Assembly: GCA_037045155.1 (NCBI GenBank)
Contig: JBAOIG010000005.1
Span: 1,116,001 to 1,180,000, forward strand
Source: Thermomicrobiales bacterium
Lineage (GTDB): Bacteria; Chloroflexota; Chloroflexia; Thermomicrobiales; CFX8
Direction: 5' to 3'
Length of the DNA: 64,000 nt
Shown: positions 43,504 through 52,597 of the stretch, piece by piece
Layout: each line of letters opens with the position of its first letter
Numbering within the stretch: the first letter of the stretch is position 1
Notes under the pieces: model-generated
Database searches by the model: none
Told to the model about the DNA's origin: nothing
Seen by the model: only the letters and a program-made list of their open reading frames with translations
Translations under genes and position numbers: made by a program

Positions 43504-44121
43504 TCACGTCATGACGATCACGAGCGCCTCGGGCGTTGCCTGGATAATATCGACGCCAGCCTCCCAGTCGAGCGGGATGTCGCGCTCGCGCAGCAGTGCC
43601 GCGATATCGACGTCGATCGACTTCGGGCCTGACAGTCGCATCCCGGGCTGGTGGTTCACAGAGCCGAGAACGTGCTCGAGCAACCAGTTTGCGCCAAACG
43701 GACCGAGCCGCAGGTCGGCGACTGTCGCCCGAAGCTGACCGTTGCCGGCCGGACTGAGGCGGACACGAGTGGTGACCGGCTGGTTCAGAATCCCGCGCCT
43801 GGCACGGATAACGATCTCGACCCCGCCGTCGATCAGCCGCGCGGATTCGTATCGCACAGTCGCCGGCCCGACCTTGACAGGATCGGCCAGCAACTGCTCG
43901 ACGATGCGGATGAAACCGGCGTTCGGCAGGCGCACCTCGCAGGCGTGGATGGCCGGCCGTATCGTGCCGTCGGGTTCGATACGCAACCGCACGACCGCAT
44001 TGTTCACGATCAGATCACCGACAATATCCAATTGATGCTCCTGTCGATGGGCTACGATCGATCTCGGCTCGGCCCTGCGCCGGACGATAGCACGCCAGAA
44101 ACTGACGCGATTGGTCGACAC
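43504..44121 (-). CDS. DUF2993/LmeA-like protein
   Basis: A 205-residue protein with no clear signal peptide. Sequence features such as LRIEPDGTIRPAIHACEVRL, VGPATVRYESARLIDGGVEI and a C-terminal IDVDIAALLRERDIPLDWEA fit the beta-rich DUF2993 group (LmeA-like, lipid-binding or glycolipid-processing proteins in actinobacteria). The assignment is tentative. The GTG at 44121 lies directly after AAAGGG, a poor spacing; the frame extends far upstream into the FMN riboswitch, which is antisense and not coding. The gene is divergent from ribX. Confidence 0.6.
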   Translation of the reverse strand: MSTNRVSFWRAIVRRRAEPRSIVAHRQEHQLDIVGDLIVNNAVVRLRIEPDGTIRPAIHACEVRLPNAGFIRIVEQLLADPVKVGPATVRYESARLIDGGVEIVIRARRGILNQPVTTRVRLSPAGNGQLRATVADLRLGPFGANWLLEHVLGSVNHQPGMRLSGPKSIDVDIAALLRERDIPLDWEAGVDIIQATPEALVIVMT

Positions 44122-44124
44122 CCC

Positions 44125-44152
44125 TTTACCGTTGAGGATAGAGTCGTATACT
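44125..44152 (+). promoter_or_regulatory. Promoter of the FMN-riboswitch/ribXY unit
   Basis: TTTACC (44125-44130), 16-nt spacer, TATACT (44147-44152). The transcript would begin near 44159, just before the first helix of the RFN element. Confidence 0.55.
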
Positions 44153-44165
44153 AGACGGCGACAAG

Positions 44166-44302
44166 CGAGGTCCTTCGGGGCAGGGTGCGGGGCGTGTAGC
44201 CCCAATTCCCGATCGGCGGTATAGCCCGCGAGCGAGGTGTGTAACCTTGCATGATCCGGTGAGATTCCGGGGCCGACGGTACAGTCCGGATGAAAGAAGG
44301 CT
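44166..44302 (+). ncRNA. FMN riboswitch (RFN element)
   Basis: Conserved RFN blocks appear in order: CTTCGGGGCAGGGTG, AATTCCCGATCGGCGGT, AGCCCGCGAGCG, then GGTGAGATTCCGGGGCCGAC and GGTACAGTCCGGATGAAAGAAGG. These are the signature positions of the flavin-mononucleotide aptamer. It lies upstream of a terminator and ribXY, so FMN binding should switch off the riboflavin transporter genes. Confidence 0.95.
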
Positions 44303-44383
44303 CGCGGTAGTCTCAGACCCGATGGCTGGGGTTCGCGGCGTTGTCCGTCGCTCCCGGCAGCGAGTTGTCTGGCACTGCTTCCC

Positions 44384-44413
44384 CCCGAAGGCATCCCCGC
44401 CTTCGGGTTTGTT
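44384..44413 (+). terminator. Terminator of the FMN riboswitch expression platform
   Basis: CCCGAAGG-CATCCCCG-CCTTCGGG is an 8-bp stem followed by TTTGTT, 21 nt before the ribX ATG. It is the expected off-state terminator. Confidence 0.8.
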
Positions 44414-44433
44414 GTGTCAGGCAGGTTAATCGC

Positions 44434-45309
44434 ATGCTGCTCACCCGGATATCTCCTTCTTCGAGGGAGGTCGCTCACATCGAGAGATCGACGTCCCAGA
44501 CTGCGCCAGCGCTGAATGCGCCTGGTCGACAGACGACGCGTTCGTCGCGGCGATTCAGCCGCCTGCTGGGGCTCCTTCCTGCGATTCTTCTGGGGCTATC
44601 TCTGCTGTTGCTTTGGCAGATGCTCGTTAGCTCCAAGACCGTTTCGACGTTCCTGTTGCCCCAGCCGATCGACGTGGCGCGCTCGTTCTGGAACGCGCTA
44701 ACCAACGGGTTGTTCTGGCGATATACCCGAACCACCCTGGCGGAAAGCACGCTCGGCTTTGTCGCCGGCGCGGCGTTCGCCCTGCCGATTGGCTACGGGA
44801 TCGCCCGGAGCGGTCTGCTGGCCCGCGCTCTGGAGCCATACCTCGCCGCCAGTCAGGCGATGCCGGCGGTGGCCATCGCGCCGGTGCTCGTGATCTGGCT
44901 CGGCTACGGGTTGAAGGCCGTCGTCGTGCTGTGCGCGCTCATCGTCTTCTTCCCGATCGTCGTCAACACCGCGCTTGGCATCCGCACGATCGACCGCGAC
45001 GTGATCGATGCTGCCAGAGTGGATGGCGCGCACGGCCTGTCGCTGCTACGGCATTTCGAGGCGCCATTGGCGATGCCGTCCGTGCTGACCGGGCTGCGCA
45101 CGAGCCTGACGCTCTCGATTATCGGCGCGGTTGTTGGCGAGTTTATTCTCGGAGACCAGGGGTTGGGAGGGTTGCTGACGATTGCTCGCAGCAATTTCGA
45201 CACGCCGCTCGTCTTCGCCACACTGTTCATGTTGATGCTGATGGCGTCCGCGATGTACGGGGTCGCCCGGTTGATCGAGGGGCGCGTGCTGCGCTCTCTG
45301 GAAGGATAA
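44434..45309 (+). CDS. ribX: Riboflavin ABC-transporter permease RibX
   Basis: A 291-residue permease of the nitrate/taurine (SsuC/ThiX) type with six membrane segments. Its coupling motif is RTIDRDVIDAARVDGAHGLSLLRHFEAPLAMPSVLTGLR. FMN riboswitch control and the adjoining substrate-binding gene match the RibXY riboflavin uptake system described by comparative genomics in Chloroflexi. The ATG at 44434 follows the riboswitch terminator; the frame open further upstream is the riboswitch itself. No ATPase gene follows, which is also the reported arrangement for RibXY, so an ATPase is probably shared. Confidence 0.85.
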   Translation: MLLTRISPSSREVAHIERSTSQTAPALNAPGRQTTRSSRRFSRLLGLLPAILLGLSLLLLWQMLVSSKTVSTFLLPQPIDVARSFWNALTNGLFWRYTRTTLAESTLGFVAGAAFALPIGYGIARSGLLARALEPYLAASQAMPAVAIAPVLVIWLGYGLKAVVVLCALIVFFPIVVNTALGIRTIDRDVIDAARVDGAHGLSLLRHFEAPLAMPSVLTGLRTSLTLSIIGAVVGEFILGDQGLGGLLTIARSNFDTPLVFATLFMLMLMASAMYGVARLIEGRVLRSLEG

Positions 45310-45317
45310 GACACAGA

Positions 45318-46418
45318 ATGCGGATGCTCGTATCGACCTGGCAGTCGTCACGATCTCGCCGGCCAGCGTTGGCGATGCTCGTCATGTTCGTGGCGCTCAT
45401 GCCGCTGCTTGCGGCATGCGGGGGCAACAGCGGCACGCCCACAACAGCGACCGGGGCGGGGACGACCGCCTCGCCGGAGAGCGCGGGCTCACCGGCAACG
45501 GCTGCCGGAAAGACGACCAACGTCACGATCGGTCTCAGCTTCGTGCCGAATATCCAGTTCGCCCCGTTCTACGTTGCGATCGAGAAGGGCTTCTTTGCCC
45601 AGCGCGGACTGAACGTCAAGCTCAACCACCATCAGGCCGGCGCTGACTTGTTCGGGCCGCTGATCGCCGGCCAGGAGAACGTCATGATGGCGGGCGGAGA
45701 TGAAGTGCTCGCCGCGAGGGCCAAGGGCGCCGAGATCGTCTACGTCGGCGAGGTATTCACGCGCTACCCGGTTGGTCTGATCGTGCCGGCCGATTCAGCC
45801 ATCCAGTCGGTCGCCGATATCAAGGGCAAGAAGGTCGGGATCCCCGGGCCGTACGGCGCGAATTACATCGGCCTGCTGGCGCTACTGGCGAGCGCCGGCC
45901 TGACCGAGAAGGATATCCAGACCGAGAGCGTTGGCTTCACCCAGGCAGCGGCGCTGCTGGCCGGGCATGTCGATGCTGTCATGGGTTATGTCAACAACGA
46001 GCCGCTGCAGTTGCGAAAGGGAGGCATGGAGACACGGGTCTTCCCTGTCGCCGATGTCCAGCCACTTGTCTCGAACGGACTGATCATCACCGGGAAGACA
46101 CTTCAGGACAACACCGAGATGGCGAGGGCAACCGTTGCTGCGACGCTGGAGGGCGTTCAGTACACGATCGACCATCCGGACGAGGCGCTGGAGATCACGA
46201 AGAAGTACGTGCCGACGCTGATCGACGCCCAGCAGGTCGCTGACGCCAGGGCAGTGCTCGACGCGTCGCTACCGCTCTGGAAGCAGGCGACCCCACCCGG
46301 ATCGACCGACCCGGCGGCATGGCAAAGCATGGCCGACTTTCTGACCGGGCACGGCCTGCTGGATGGTTCGGTGGATGTCTCAGCCGCATTCACGAACTCG
46401 CTCGTCGGACAGCCGTAG
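45318..46418 (+). CDS. ribY: Riboflavin-binding lipoprotein RibY (NMT1/THI5-like)
   Basis: A 366-residue solute-binding lipoprotein. The signal peptide MLVMFVALMPLLAACGG carries a lipobox LLAAC, followed by a Thr/Ser/Gly linker. The domain is the NMT1/THI5 type: LSFVPNIQFAPFYVAIEKGF, GADLFGPLIAGQENVMMAGGDEV, KGKKVGIPGPYGANYIGL, GHVDAVMGYVNNEP. It is the riboflavin- or flavin-precursor-binding partner of RibX under the FMN riboswitch. The ATG at 45318 lies 8 nt after the ribX stop; AAGGA inside the ribX end serves as ribosome-binding site. Confidence 0.88.
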   Translation: MRMLVSTWQSSRSRRPALAMLVMFVALMPLLAACGGNSGTPTTATGAGTTASPESAGSPATAAGKTTNVTIGLSFVPNIQFAPFYVAIEKGFFAQRGLNVKLNHHQAGADLFGPLIAGQENVMMAGGDEVLAARAKGAEIVYVGEVFTRYPVGLIVPADSAIQSVADIKGKKVGIPGPYGANYIGLLALLASAGLTEKDIQTESVGFTQAAALLAGHVDAVMGYVNNEPLQLRKGGMETRVFPVADVQPLVSNGLIITGKTLQDNTEMARATVAATLEGVQYTIDHPDEALEITKKYVPTLIDAQQVADARAVLDASLPLWKQATPPGSTDPAAWQSMADFLTGHGLLDGSVDVSAAFTNSLVGQP

Positions 46419-46486
46419 GCCGATATGAAGACCGGCCGGCCCCTGCGCGCCGGGTGTCCACGCGATGAAGTGCCAGAGGGCGACTG

Positions 46487-47170
46487 ATGCCGAAGGAAGC
46501 CGAGATGATCCCAGCCCCGACACCCGCTGAACGACAGCCGTTGGCAGACGACGCGTTGGAAGCGTTCGGCACGGTGATCCGCGGCCGCCGGTCGGTGCGG
46601 CGGTTCCGGCCCGATCCGTTGCCGGATGAGCTGGTTGATCGGGTGTTGGAGGCCGGGCTCTGGGCTCCTTCGCCGCACGGCACGCAGCCGTGGCGGTTCG
46701 CTGTGCTGCGCGCCGTGGAAACCCGCGCGCAACTGGCCGACGCGATGGCTGCGAGCTGGCGGCACAATCTGGCGATGGACGGTGAGTCGGAAGAGGTCAT
46801 ACTCGGCCGGCTGGCCGGGTCGCGGCGACGGCTGACCGAGGCGCCTGTCTTGATCCTCGTGTCCCTCGATACTCGCGATCTCGACCACTATCCGGATCCT
46901 GCGCGCGCGGCTGCCGAGCGCACGATGGCGATCCAGAGCCTTGGGGCGTGCGTTCAGAACATGCTGCTGGCAGCCCATGCGAACGGCATCGACGCAGGGT
47001 GGATGTGCGCGCCGCTGTTCTGTCCAGAGATTGTCGTCGCGTCGCTGGGGCTGGATCCGGCGATCGAGCCGCAGGCGCTCCTCGCGCTCGGCCACGCCGC
47101 GGCGGATCCGAAGCGCCGTCCACGCAGGTCGCTCGGCGCGCTTCTCGTGTTCGACGACCGAGATAGCTAG
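46487..47170 (+). CDS. Nitroreductase-family protein, FbiB C-terminal-domain-like
   Basis: A 227-residue FMN-dependent nitroreductase fold protein with IRGRRSVRRFRPDPLPDELV, GLWAPSPHGTQPWRFAVLR and, later, GWMCAPLFCPEIVVASLGLD. This matches the C-terminal half of the F420 biosynthesis protein FbiB (TIGR03553-like), which reduces dehydro-F420. Alternatively it may be a general nitroreductase or a BluB-like enzyme. It follows ribY after 68 nt and could share its flavin-related transcript. The CoF E-type glutamyl ligase domain of FbiB is absent. Confidence 0.8.
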   Translation: MPKEAEMIPAPTPAERQPLADDALEAFGTVIRGRRSVRRFRPDPLPDELVDRVLEAGLWAPSPHGTQPWRFAVLRAVETRAQLADAMAASWRHNLAMDGESEEVILGRLAGSRRRLTEAPVLILVSLDTRDLDHYPDPARAAAERTMAIQSLGACVQNMLLAAHANGIDAGWMCAPLFCPEIVVASLGLDPAIEPQALLALGHAAADPKRRPRRSLGALLVFDDRDS

Positions 47171-47408
47171 GACACCGGCGGCAACAACGGATCGTGCCGC
47201 GAGGCACTATTCAAACCGGGCAGTCGCCACTATGATGCAGTGGATGTCCGCGCACTTCTGAACCATTCATCGAACGACGCCGGAGTCCTCTACACAATGG
47301 GTTCGTCGTCGTGGTGCGCGGCCCGTGCCGTTCCGGAGGGATCGCCCCCACGTCGCGAAACTGCCGCGTCGCGCGAGCATCCATCCTCCATAGCGTCAGG
47401 ACAGCCAG

Positions 47409-50255
47409 ATGCTGCGTCGAATCCTGTTGGTGTTCTTCCTCCTGTTCTCGTTGGGGGTTCTCCTCGCTCCCATGCCGGCCAGCGCGGCAACCGACTCGGG
47501 CGGAGATTTCGTTCCCGGCGAACTCCTGGTCAAGTTTCGGACAGGGACTCGAACCGCCGACATTGCCGATGCACATCGAACGTCAGGCGGTCGCGTCGAG
47601 CGGACTGTCCGTGGCGGCGATGTCCAGGTGGTGGCGGTGCCGCGTGGTCTCGAGACCTCCCGGCTGGCGCTGTATCGCCGCAACTCGAACGTCGAGTTCG
47701 CTGAGCTGAACGGGATCTATCACGCAGTCGCGATGCCGAATGATCCCCGCGTCGGCGATCAGTGGCAGTATCAGAACACGGGCCAGACCGGCGGGAAGGT
47801 CGATGCGGATATCGACGCGTTTGAAGCCTGGGATGTCACGCAGGGCAGCCCGAGCGTCGCGATCGCTATCGTCGACACGGGCATCGACTCGGCGCACGCC
47901 GACCTGTCGGGCAAAGTGGTGAAGTCGGTGAACTTCACCAGCAGCCCGACCGCCGAGGATCGCTTCGGACATGGCACCCATGTCGCGGGGATTGTTGCCG
48001 CGACAACCGGCAACAGCATCGGCGTCGCCGGGACGTGTCCGAACTGTGTGCTCTACAACGTCAAGGTGCTGGGCGATGACGGCAGCGGCTCCTGGGCGAA
48101 CATCGCTGCCGGAATCAACTGGGCGCTCGACAACGGGGCCAAGGTGATCAACCTCAGCCTCGGCGGGACAGTCGGCTCCTACGCGCTGCAATCATCGATC
48201 AACAACGCCTGGAGCAAGGGGGTCGTCGTTGTCGCGGCAGCCGGCAATAGCAACACCTCGTCGGCGTTCTACCCTGCCTACTACAGCAATACCATCGCCG
48301 TGGCCGCGACGAATAGCAGCGACCAGCGGTCGAGCTTCTCGAACTACGGCAGCTGGGTTGATGTTGCCGCGCCGGGCGAGAACATTCTCTCGACGACGAT
48401 GAACAGCACCTACGGCACGATGAGCGGCACGTCGATGGCCGCGCCGTTTGTATCCGGTCTGGCCGGCCTGCTCTGGTCCACTGGTTACGGGACCAGCAAC
48501 AGCAGCGTGCGTAGCCGGCTGGAATCCACCGCCGATCGCATCACCGGGACCGGTAGCCGGTGGGCGAACGGAAGAATCAACGCCTGCAAAGCGGTTGGCG
48601 GGCAATGTGACCAGCCGGCCAATGGGCCGACTGTCTCGATTGCCAGCCCGGCGAACGGTGTCCTCGTCACTGACGTGAGCGCCGCGCTCTTCGTCGAGGT
48701 TCTGGCGAATGACGCGGCGGCCGCGCCTGGGTCGCTGGGCGTGGCGATTAGCGTCGACGGTGGCTCATGGAACGCGGCTGCCTGGAACGCATCTACCTCC
48801 CGATATGGGTGGAGCTGGGATCTCAGCGGCTTGGCAAACGGGCCCCACTCGATCCGCGCCCGCGCGACTAACGCGACGAACGTGAGCACAGTCACTACTC
48901 CCGTCAACGTCCGGATTGCTCGACCAGTAGCCCTGCCCGGCACGTTCCAGGCAGAGGACTACACCTCGTACTACGACAACTCCTCTGGCAACGTAGGCGG
49001 CGCCTACTGGAACGATGACGTCGACAAGGAGTCCTGCTCGGACGGAGCCGGCTGCTACAGCGTCGGCTGGATTGAGTCTGGCGAGTGGTTGTCGTACCCA
49101 GTGGCGATCGCCGGGGCAGGCAACTACGCATTCTCGTTCCGCCTGGCGACGCCGAACTCGAACGCGACGATCCGGGTGCTGATTGACGACGCCGACGTGT
49201 CCGGGCCGATCGCGATCTCAAGCACCGGCGGCTGGCAGGCCTGGGGGAACGCCACCAGCGGGCCAGTGCCTCTGCCGGCCGGATCCCACACACTGAAGCT
49301 CGTCTTCGGATACAGCGGGACCAACCCCGGCTATCTGTTCAATCTCAACTCCGCGACCGTCACTCAGTCGGTCGCAGTCGACAACCCGCCGACCGTCGCG
49401 ATCACCAGCCCGGGGGCGACGACGACGGTCGCCGGCCTCGTCAGCGTCGTGGCGACAGCTAGCGACGACATCGGCGTGGCCCGCGTCGAATTCCTGGTCG
49501 ATGGCGCGTCGATTGGCGTCGATACGAACGGCGGAGACGGCTGGGCGGTCACCTGGGATTCCAGCAGTGTCGGAGATGGCGCGCGCACGCTGACGGCGAT
49601 AGCGACGGACAGCGCCGGCCAGTCGACGACGAGCGCCGCCATCACCATCAATGTCAAGAATCTCAACGCACCGCCCCAGGCTCTGTTTACCGCGGCCTGC
49701 AGCGGCCTCTCGTGTGCGTTTGACGCGAGCGGATCTCTGGATCCCGACGGCACGATCGTGGGGTATGCGTGGCTGTTTGGTGACGGTGGCAGCGGCTCCG
49801 GATCGACGACCAGCCATACATATTCCGGCTCGGGAAGCTACACCGTCACACTGACAGTGACCGACAACCAGGGAGCGACTGCGCAATCCAGCAAGACGGT
49901 CGATGTGGCTGCCCTGGCGGCAACGATGCACATTGGTGACCTCGATGGCAGCTACGCCCGGTTCTGGTTCTGGACGAGCGCGACCGTCAGCGTCCGGGTG
50001 GAGGCCGGCGACGGCAGCGGCGTCGCTAGCGCCACGGTGAACGGGACGTTCCGGCAGGGAACCTGGTCGAAACGCATGTCGTGTGTGACCGGCACTGCCG
50101 GCGTCTGCACGATCTCGTCCGGCACGCTGCCATCGGGCACTGCGAGCGCGAGCTTCACAGTCGATTCGGTGACGCATGCGACGTTGACCTACGACGCAAC
50201 CGCGAACCGCGACCCGGATGGCGACAGCGACGGCACGACGATTTTGATTCGATAG
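47409..50255 (+). CDS. Secreted subtilisin-like serine protease with CBM6, Ig-like and PKD domains
   Basis: A 948-residue exported S8 protease. A signal peptide (ILLVFFLLFSLGVLLAPMPASA) and an inhibitor-type propeptide (residues about 35-100) precede the thermitase-like catalytic domain with all three residues: Asp in AIAIVDTGIDS, His in FGHGTHVAGIVA, Ser in MSGTSMAAPFVSG. After about residue 400 come two Big/Ig-like stretches, a CBM6-like carbohydrate-binding domain (QAEDYTSYYDNSSGNVGGAY, WIESGEWLSYPV), another Ig-like domain, a PKD domain (FTAACSGLSCAFDASGSLDP, SHTYSGSGSYTVTLTV) and a last beta domain. A surface- or biomass-bound protease is likely. CATACT-like promoter boxes upstream are weak. 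Confidence 0.93.
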   Translation: MLRRILLVFFLLFSLGVLLAPMPASAATDSGGDFVPGELLVKFRTGTRTADIADAHRTSGGRVERTVRGGDVQVVAVPRGLETSRLALYRRNSNVEFAELNGIYHAVAMPNDPRVGDQWQYQNTGQTGGKVDADIDAFEAWDVTQGSPSVAIAIVDTGIDSAHADLSGKVVKSVNFTSSPTAEDRFGHGTHVAGIVAATTGNSIGVAGTCPNCVLYNVKVLGDDGSGSWANIAAGINWALDNGAKVINLSLGGTVGSYALQSSINNAWSKGVVVVAAAGNSNTSSAFYPAYYSNTIAVAATNSSDQRSSFSNYGSWVDVAAPGENILSTTMNSTYGTMSGTSMAAPFVSGLAGLLWSTGYGTSNSSVRSRLESTADRITGTGSRWANGRINACKAVGGQCDQPANGPTVSIASPANGVLVTDVSAALFVEVLANDAAAAPGSLGVAISVDGGSWNAAAWNASTSRYGWSWDLSGLANGPHSIRARATNATNVSTVTTPVNVRIARPVALPGTFQAEDYTSYYDNSSGNVGGAYWNDDVDKESCSDGAGCYSVGWIESGEWLSYPVAIAGAGNYAFSFRLATPNSNATIRVLIDDADVSGPIAISSTGGWQAWGNATSGPVPLPAGSHTLKLVFGYSGTNPGYLFNLNSATVTQSVAVDNPPTVAITSPGATTTVAGLVSVVATASDDIGVARVEFLVDGASIGVDTNGGDGWAVTWDSSSVGDGARTLTAIATDSAGQSTTSAAITINVKNLNAPPQALFTAACSGLSCAFDASGSLDPDGTIVGYAWLFGDGGSGSGSTTSHTYSGSGSYTVTLTVTDNQGATAQSSKTVDVAALAATMHIGDLDGSYARFWFWTSATVSVRVEAGDGSGVASATVNGTFRQGTWSKRMSCVTGTAGVCTISSGTLPSGTASASFTVDSVTHATLTYDATANRDPDGDSDGTTILIR

Positions 50256-50356
50256 CGGCAACTGGAGGATGCGTCCGGATTCCACTGCCCGGTGCGATCT
50301 CAGAGTGCTGATACGATGGTGTCGGCCCCGAAGGGATCAGGCATGGGAGGGACGAA

Positions 50357-51019
50357 GTGACGCATCCGGTCGTGCTGTCGATTCAGGTCGGCATGCCAAG
50401 GACGATGGTCGATGAGAGCGGTATCGATCAACTCGATGCTCAGTGGATCAGCGGGATCTATAAGGACACCGTTCAGGGGCCGGTCCGGCTCACGGTTACC
50501 GGGCCGGAGGGGGATGGGCAGGCCGACCTGGTCTACCACGGTGGCCTCCATCAGGCTGTCCTGCTCTACGCGGCGAGCCACTATCCGGCCTGGCGCGAGG
50601 AACTCGGCCGGCCGGACCTCGTGTTCGGCGACTTCGGCGAGAATCTGACGGTCGAGGGTCTGACCGAGGCGGACGTCTGCATCGGCGATCGCTACGAGCT
50701 CGGCGAGACGCTCCTGGAGGTGTCGCAGCCACGGCAGCCGTGCTGGAAGCTCTCGCGCCGCAACGGTGTCGCCGGCCTGGCCCAGGAGGTCGTGCGCAAA
50801 GGGCTCGGCGGCTGGTACGTCCGGGTGCTTCGCGAGGGCAATGTCGAAGCTGGCCAGGAGCTCATCAGGCTCGCGCGCCCCTACCCCGACTGGACCATCC
50901 TGCGCGCCAACGACATCATCTACGGTCGCGAGGCGGATCCGGTCACGCGGGCCGCGCTGGCCGCCTGCCCGGCGATCTCGCCACGCTGGAAAGAGGCGCT
51001 GTCGGGAAACCCTGACTGA
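50357..51019 (+). CDS. MOSC-domain protein, YiiM type
   Basis: A 220-residue MOSC protein of the YiiM group. It has VYHGGLHQAVLLYAASHYPAW, FGDFGENLTVEGLTEADVCI and the conserved cysteine in SQPRQPCWKLSRRNG, plus the C-terminal three-helix extension typical of YiiM (about residues 160-220). YiiM uses a molybdenum cofactor to reduce N-hydroxylated compounds such as 6-hydroxylaminopurine. GAGGGACGAAG lies just before the GTG at 50357. Confidence 0.9.
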   Translation: MTHPVVLSIQVGMPRTMVDESGIDQLDAQWISGIYKDTVQGPVRLTVTGPEGDGQADLVYHGGLHQAVLLYAASHYPAWREELGRPDLVFGDFGENLTVEGLTEADVCIGDRYELGETLLEVSQPRQPCWKLSRRNGVAGLAQEVVRKGLGGWYVRVLREGNVEAGQELIRLARPYPDWTILRANDIIYGREADPVTRAALAACPAISPRWKEALSGNPD

Positions 51020-51399
51020 GCCAGCACCACCGCGCCTGCGCGCCAGCCATTCAGCCGAGATTGGCTCGATCCGCAAGGAGGCGGGTAGATCCCTGTGTTG
51101 ATGGTATGCCAGCAACACCCGCAGCGTCGTGCTGCTACGTTGCAGAGACGCGCATGATAGACTGCGCTCACCGCTCGAGAATCCGTTTGTTGAATCGATC
51201 GTAGACCGCGCTAATCGTTGGCCACGCAACGTTCCAGTCCGGATCGGACTGATGTTCGGGTGCACCCTTGTAGCCGAGAGGCCAGGCGAACGACCTCAGA
51301 TCGATCGTTGCTGGCCCTGCGGCTCACTATCGAGTCATTTGCTCCTGTCAGTAACCCGCATGCAGGCGGGATCTGGAGCGCAGTGATGGGGAGGCTCGC
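51020..51399. other. Gene-poor spacer upstream of the cupredoxin gene
   Basis: 380 nt without a supported gene. It contains a small stem GTGTTG/CAACAC near 51090-51115 and a possible -10 (TAGACT near 51158), but no riboswitch, tRNA or repeat that I recognise. It may hold the promoter of the cupredoxin gene. Confidence 0.5.
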
Positions 51400-51864
51400 A
51401 TGGTCGATCATCAGTGGCGTCGGTTTCGTCTGTTTGTCATCCTGATCGTGATGGGGCTGATCTCGACGGTTGCGGCGGCCGGCGGCGCGGCTGAGGCGCA
51501 GCTCGGGCTGAAGAGCAGCGCGGCGGCCCAGAGGGCCACGATCACCGCGCAGACCGTCTACTTCGAGCCGTATGATCTCCTGCTCCAGGCGGGCGTTCCG
51601 GTGGTGCTGGAGTTCAGGAACGATGGGCGGTCTCACCACGACCTCGTGATCGACGGGATCAACATTATCGACGGGGTTGTCGATATGGGATCGAGCAGTG
51701 GTGGCCCGAAGATGTCGTTCAAGCCCGGCACTGTGCGACTGGTGGCGGGCAAGGGGCAGTCCGTTCGGGTGACGTTCATCCCGCGGGTCGGGAGGTTCGA
51801 CTTCTATTGCAGCGAGGCCGGCCATCGTGGGGCCGGGATGCGTGGGACGATTGTGGTGCGGTAG
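51400..51864 (+). CDS. Secreted cupredoxin-like copper protein
   Basis: A 154-residue protein with a signal peptide (FRLFVILIVMGLISTVAAAG) and a single cupredoxin domain. The likely copper ligands are His in DGRSHHDLVI and the C-terminal cluster FYCSEAGHRGAGMRGTIVV (Cys, His, Met), a type 1 plastocyanin/azurin-like arrangement. It probably carries electrons or handles copper outside the membrane. GGGGAGG lies 5-6 nt before the ATG at 51400. The next gene on the same strand is PAP2, 138 nt away. Confidence 0.87.
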   Translation: MVDHQWRRFRLFVILIVMGLISTVAAAGGAAEAQLGLKSSAAAQRATITAQTVYFEPYDLLLQAGVPVVLEFRNDGRSHHDLVIDGINIIDGVVDMGSSSGGPKMSFKPGTVRLVAGKGQSVRVTFIPRVGRFDFYCSEAGHRGAGMRGTIVVR

Positions 51865-52002
51865 GTCGCCTGTCCTGACAGGGTTCTACGGCGAGCGGGT
51901 CGGGCGCTGATGATAAGATCCACCACCCGTCGCGGCGCGACGCCCTGAGTCAGCCGCATGCCGATGAGGCGCGGCCGATGTGCCGCGTCGAAAGGACCCA
52001 GC

Positions 52003-52569
52003 ATGGATACCCGGCTGCTCTACGCGATCAACGGCCTTGCCGGCCGATATGACCTTGTCGACGACATGGTCGAGATGATCAGCCACTACGGGCCGCTTCT
52101 GATGGTCGCTATCCTCGTCGGGCTCTGGTTCTGGCCGGCCGCGCGAGACCAACGGGATCGGTTCCAGTCGGCGGTGATCATCGCCACCTTCAGCGCGACA
52201 CTGGCGCTTGGCGTGAATCAGGTGATCATTCGGACCTGGGATCGCCCTCGCCCATTCGCTGCGCACGCGGTGACGCTGCTGCTGGCGCCTTCGAAGGATC
52301 CGTCCTTTCCCAGCGATCACGCCGCCTTCGCCTTTGCGGTGGCGGTTGCGGTGCTCCTGATGGCGCGGCGCGTTGGCTGGCTGCTGCTGGCGATGGCGGC
52401 GCTGATCGGCCTGGCCCGCGTGTACGCCGGCGAACACTACCCGGGTGATGTCGTCGCTGGCGCGGTGGTGGGCTCGTTGGTGGCGACGCTGTGCGCAGCG
52501 CAGTACTCGCTGGTGGCGCCGGTGCTCGACCCGATGCTGCAATTCGCTCGTCGGATACACCTCGCCTGA
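52003..52569 (+). CDS. PAP2-family membrane phosphatase (undecaprenyl-diphosphatase-like)
   Basis: A 188-residue membrane protein with the three acid-phosphatase motifs: RTWDRPRPF (KxxxxxxRP variant), PSFPSDHAAFAFA (PSGH-type) and RVYAGEHYPGDVVAG (SRxxxxxHxxxD). Such proteins dephosphorylate undecaprenyl pyrophosphate or other lipid phosphates on the outer side of the membrane. AAAGGA lies 7 nt before the ATG at 52003. It converges with the APC permease with 28 nt between stops. Confidence 0.9.
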   Translation: MDTRLLYAINGLAGRYDLVDDMVEMISHYGPLLMVAILVGLWFWPAARDQRDRFQSAVIIATFSATLALGVNQVIIRTWDRPRPFAAHAVTLLLAPSKDPSFPSDHAAFAFAVAVAVLLMARRVGWLLLAMAALIGLARVYAGEHYPGDVVAGAVVGSLVATLCAAQYSLVAPVLDPMLQFARRIHLA

Positions 52570-52597
52570 TGGGTTGGCGAGGCGCCCTCGACGTCGC

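Noticed and set aside
44122..44478. A 120-codon N-terminal extension of the DUF2993-like gene on the minus strand
   Set aside because: It is antisense to the FMN riboswitch and its terminator, whose conserved blocks explain the sequence.
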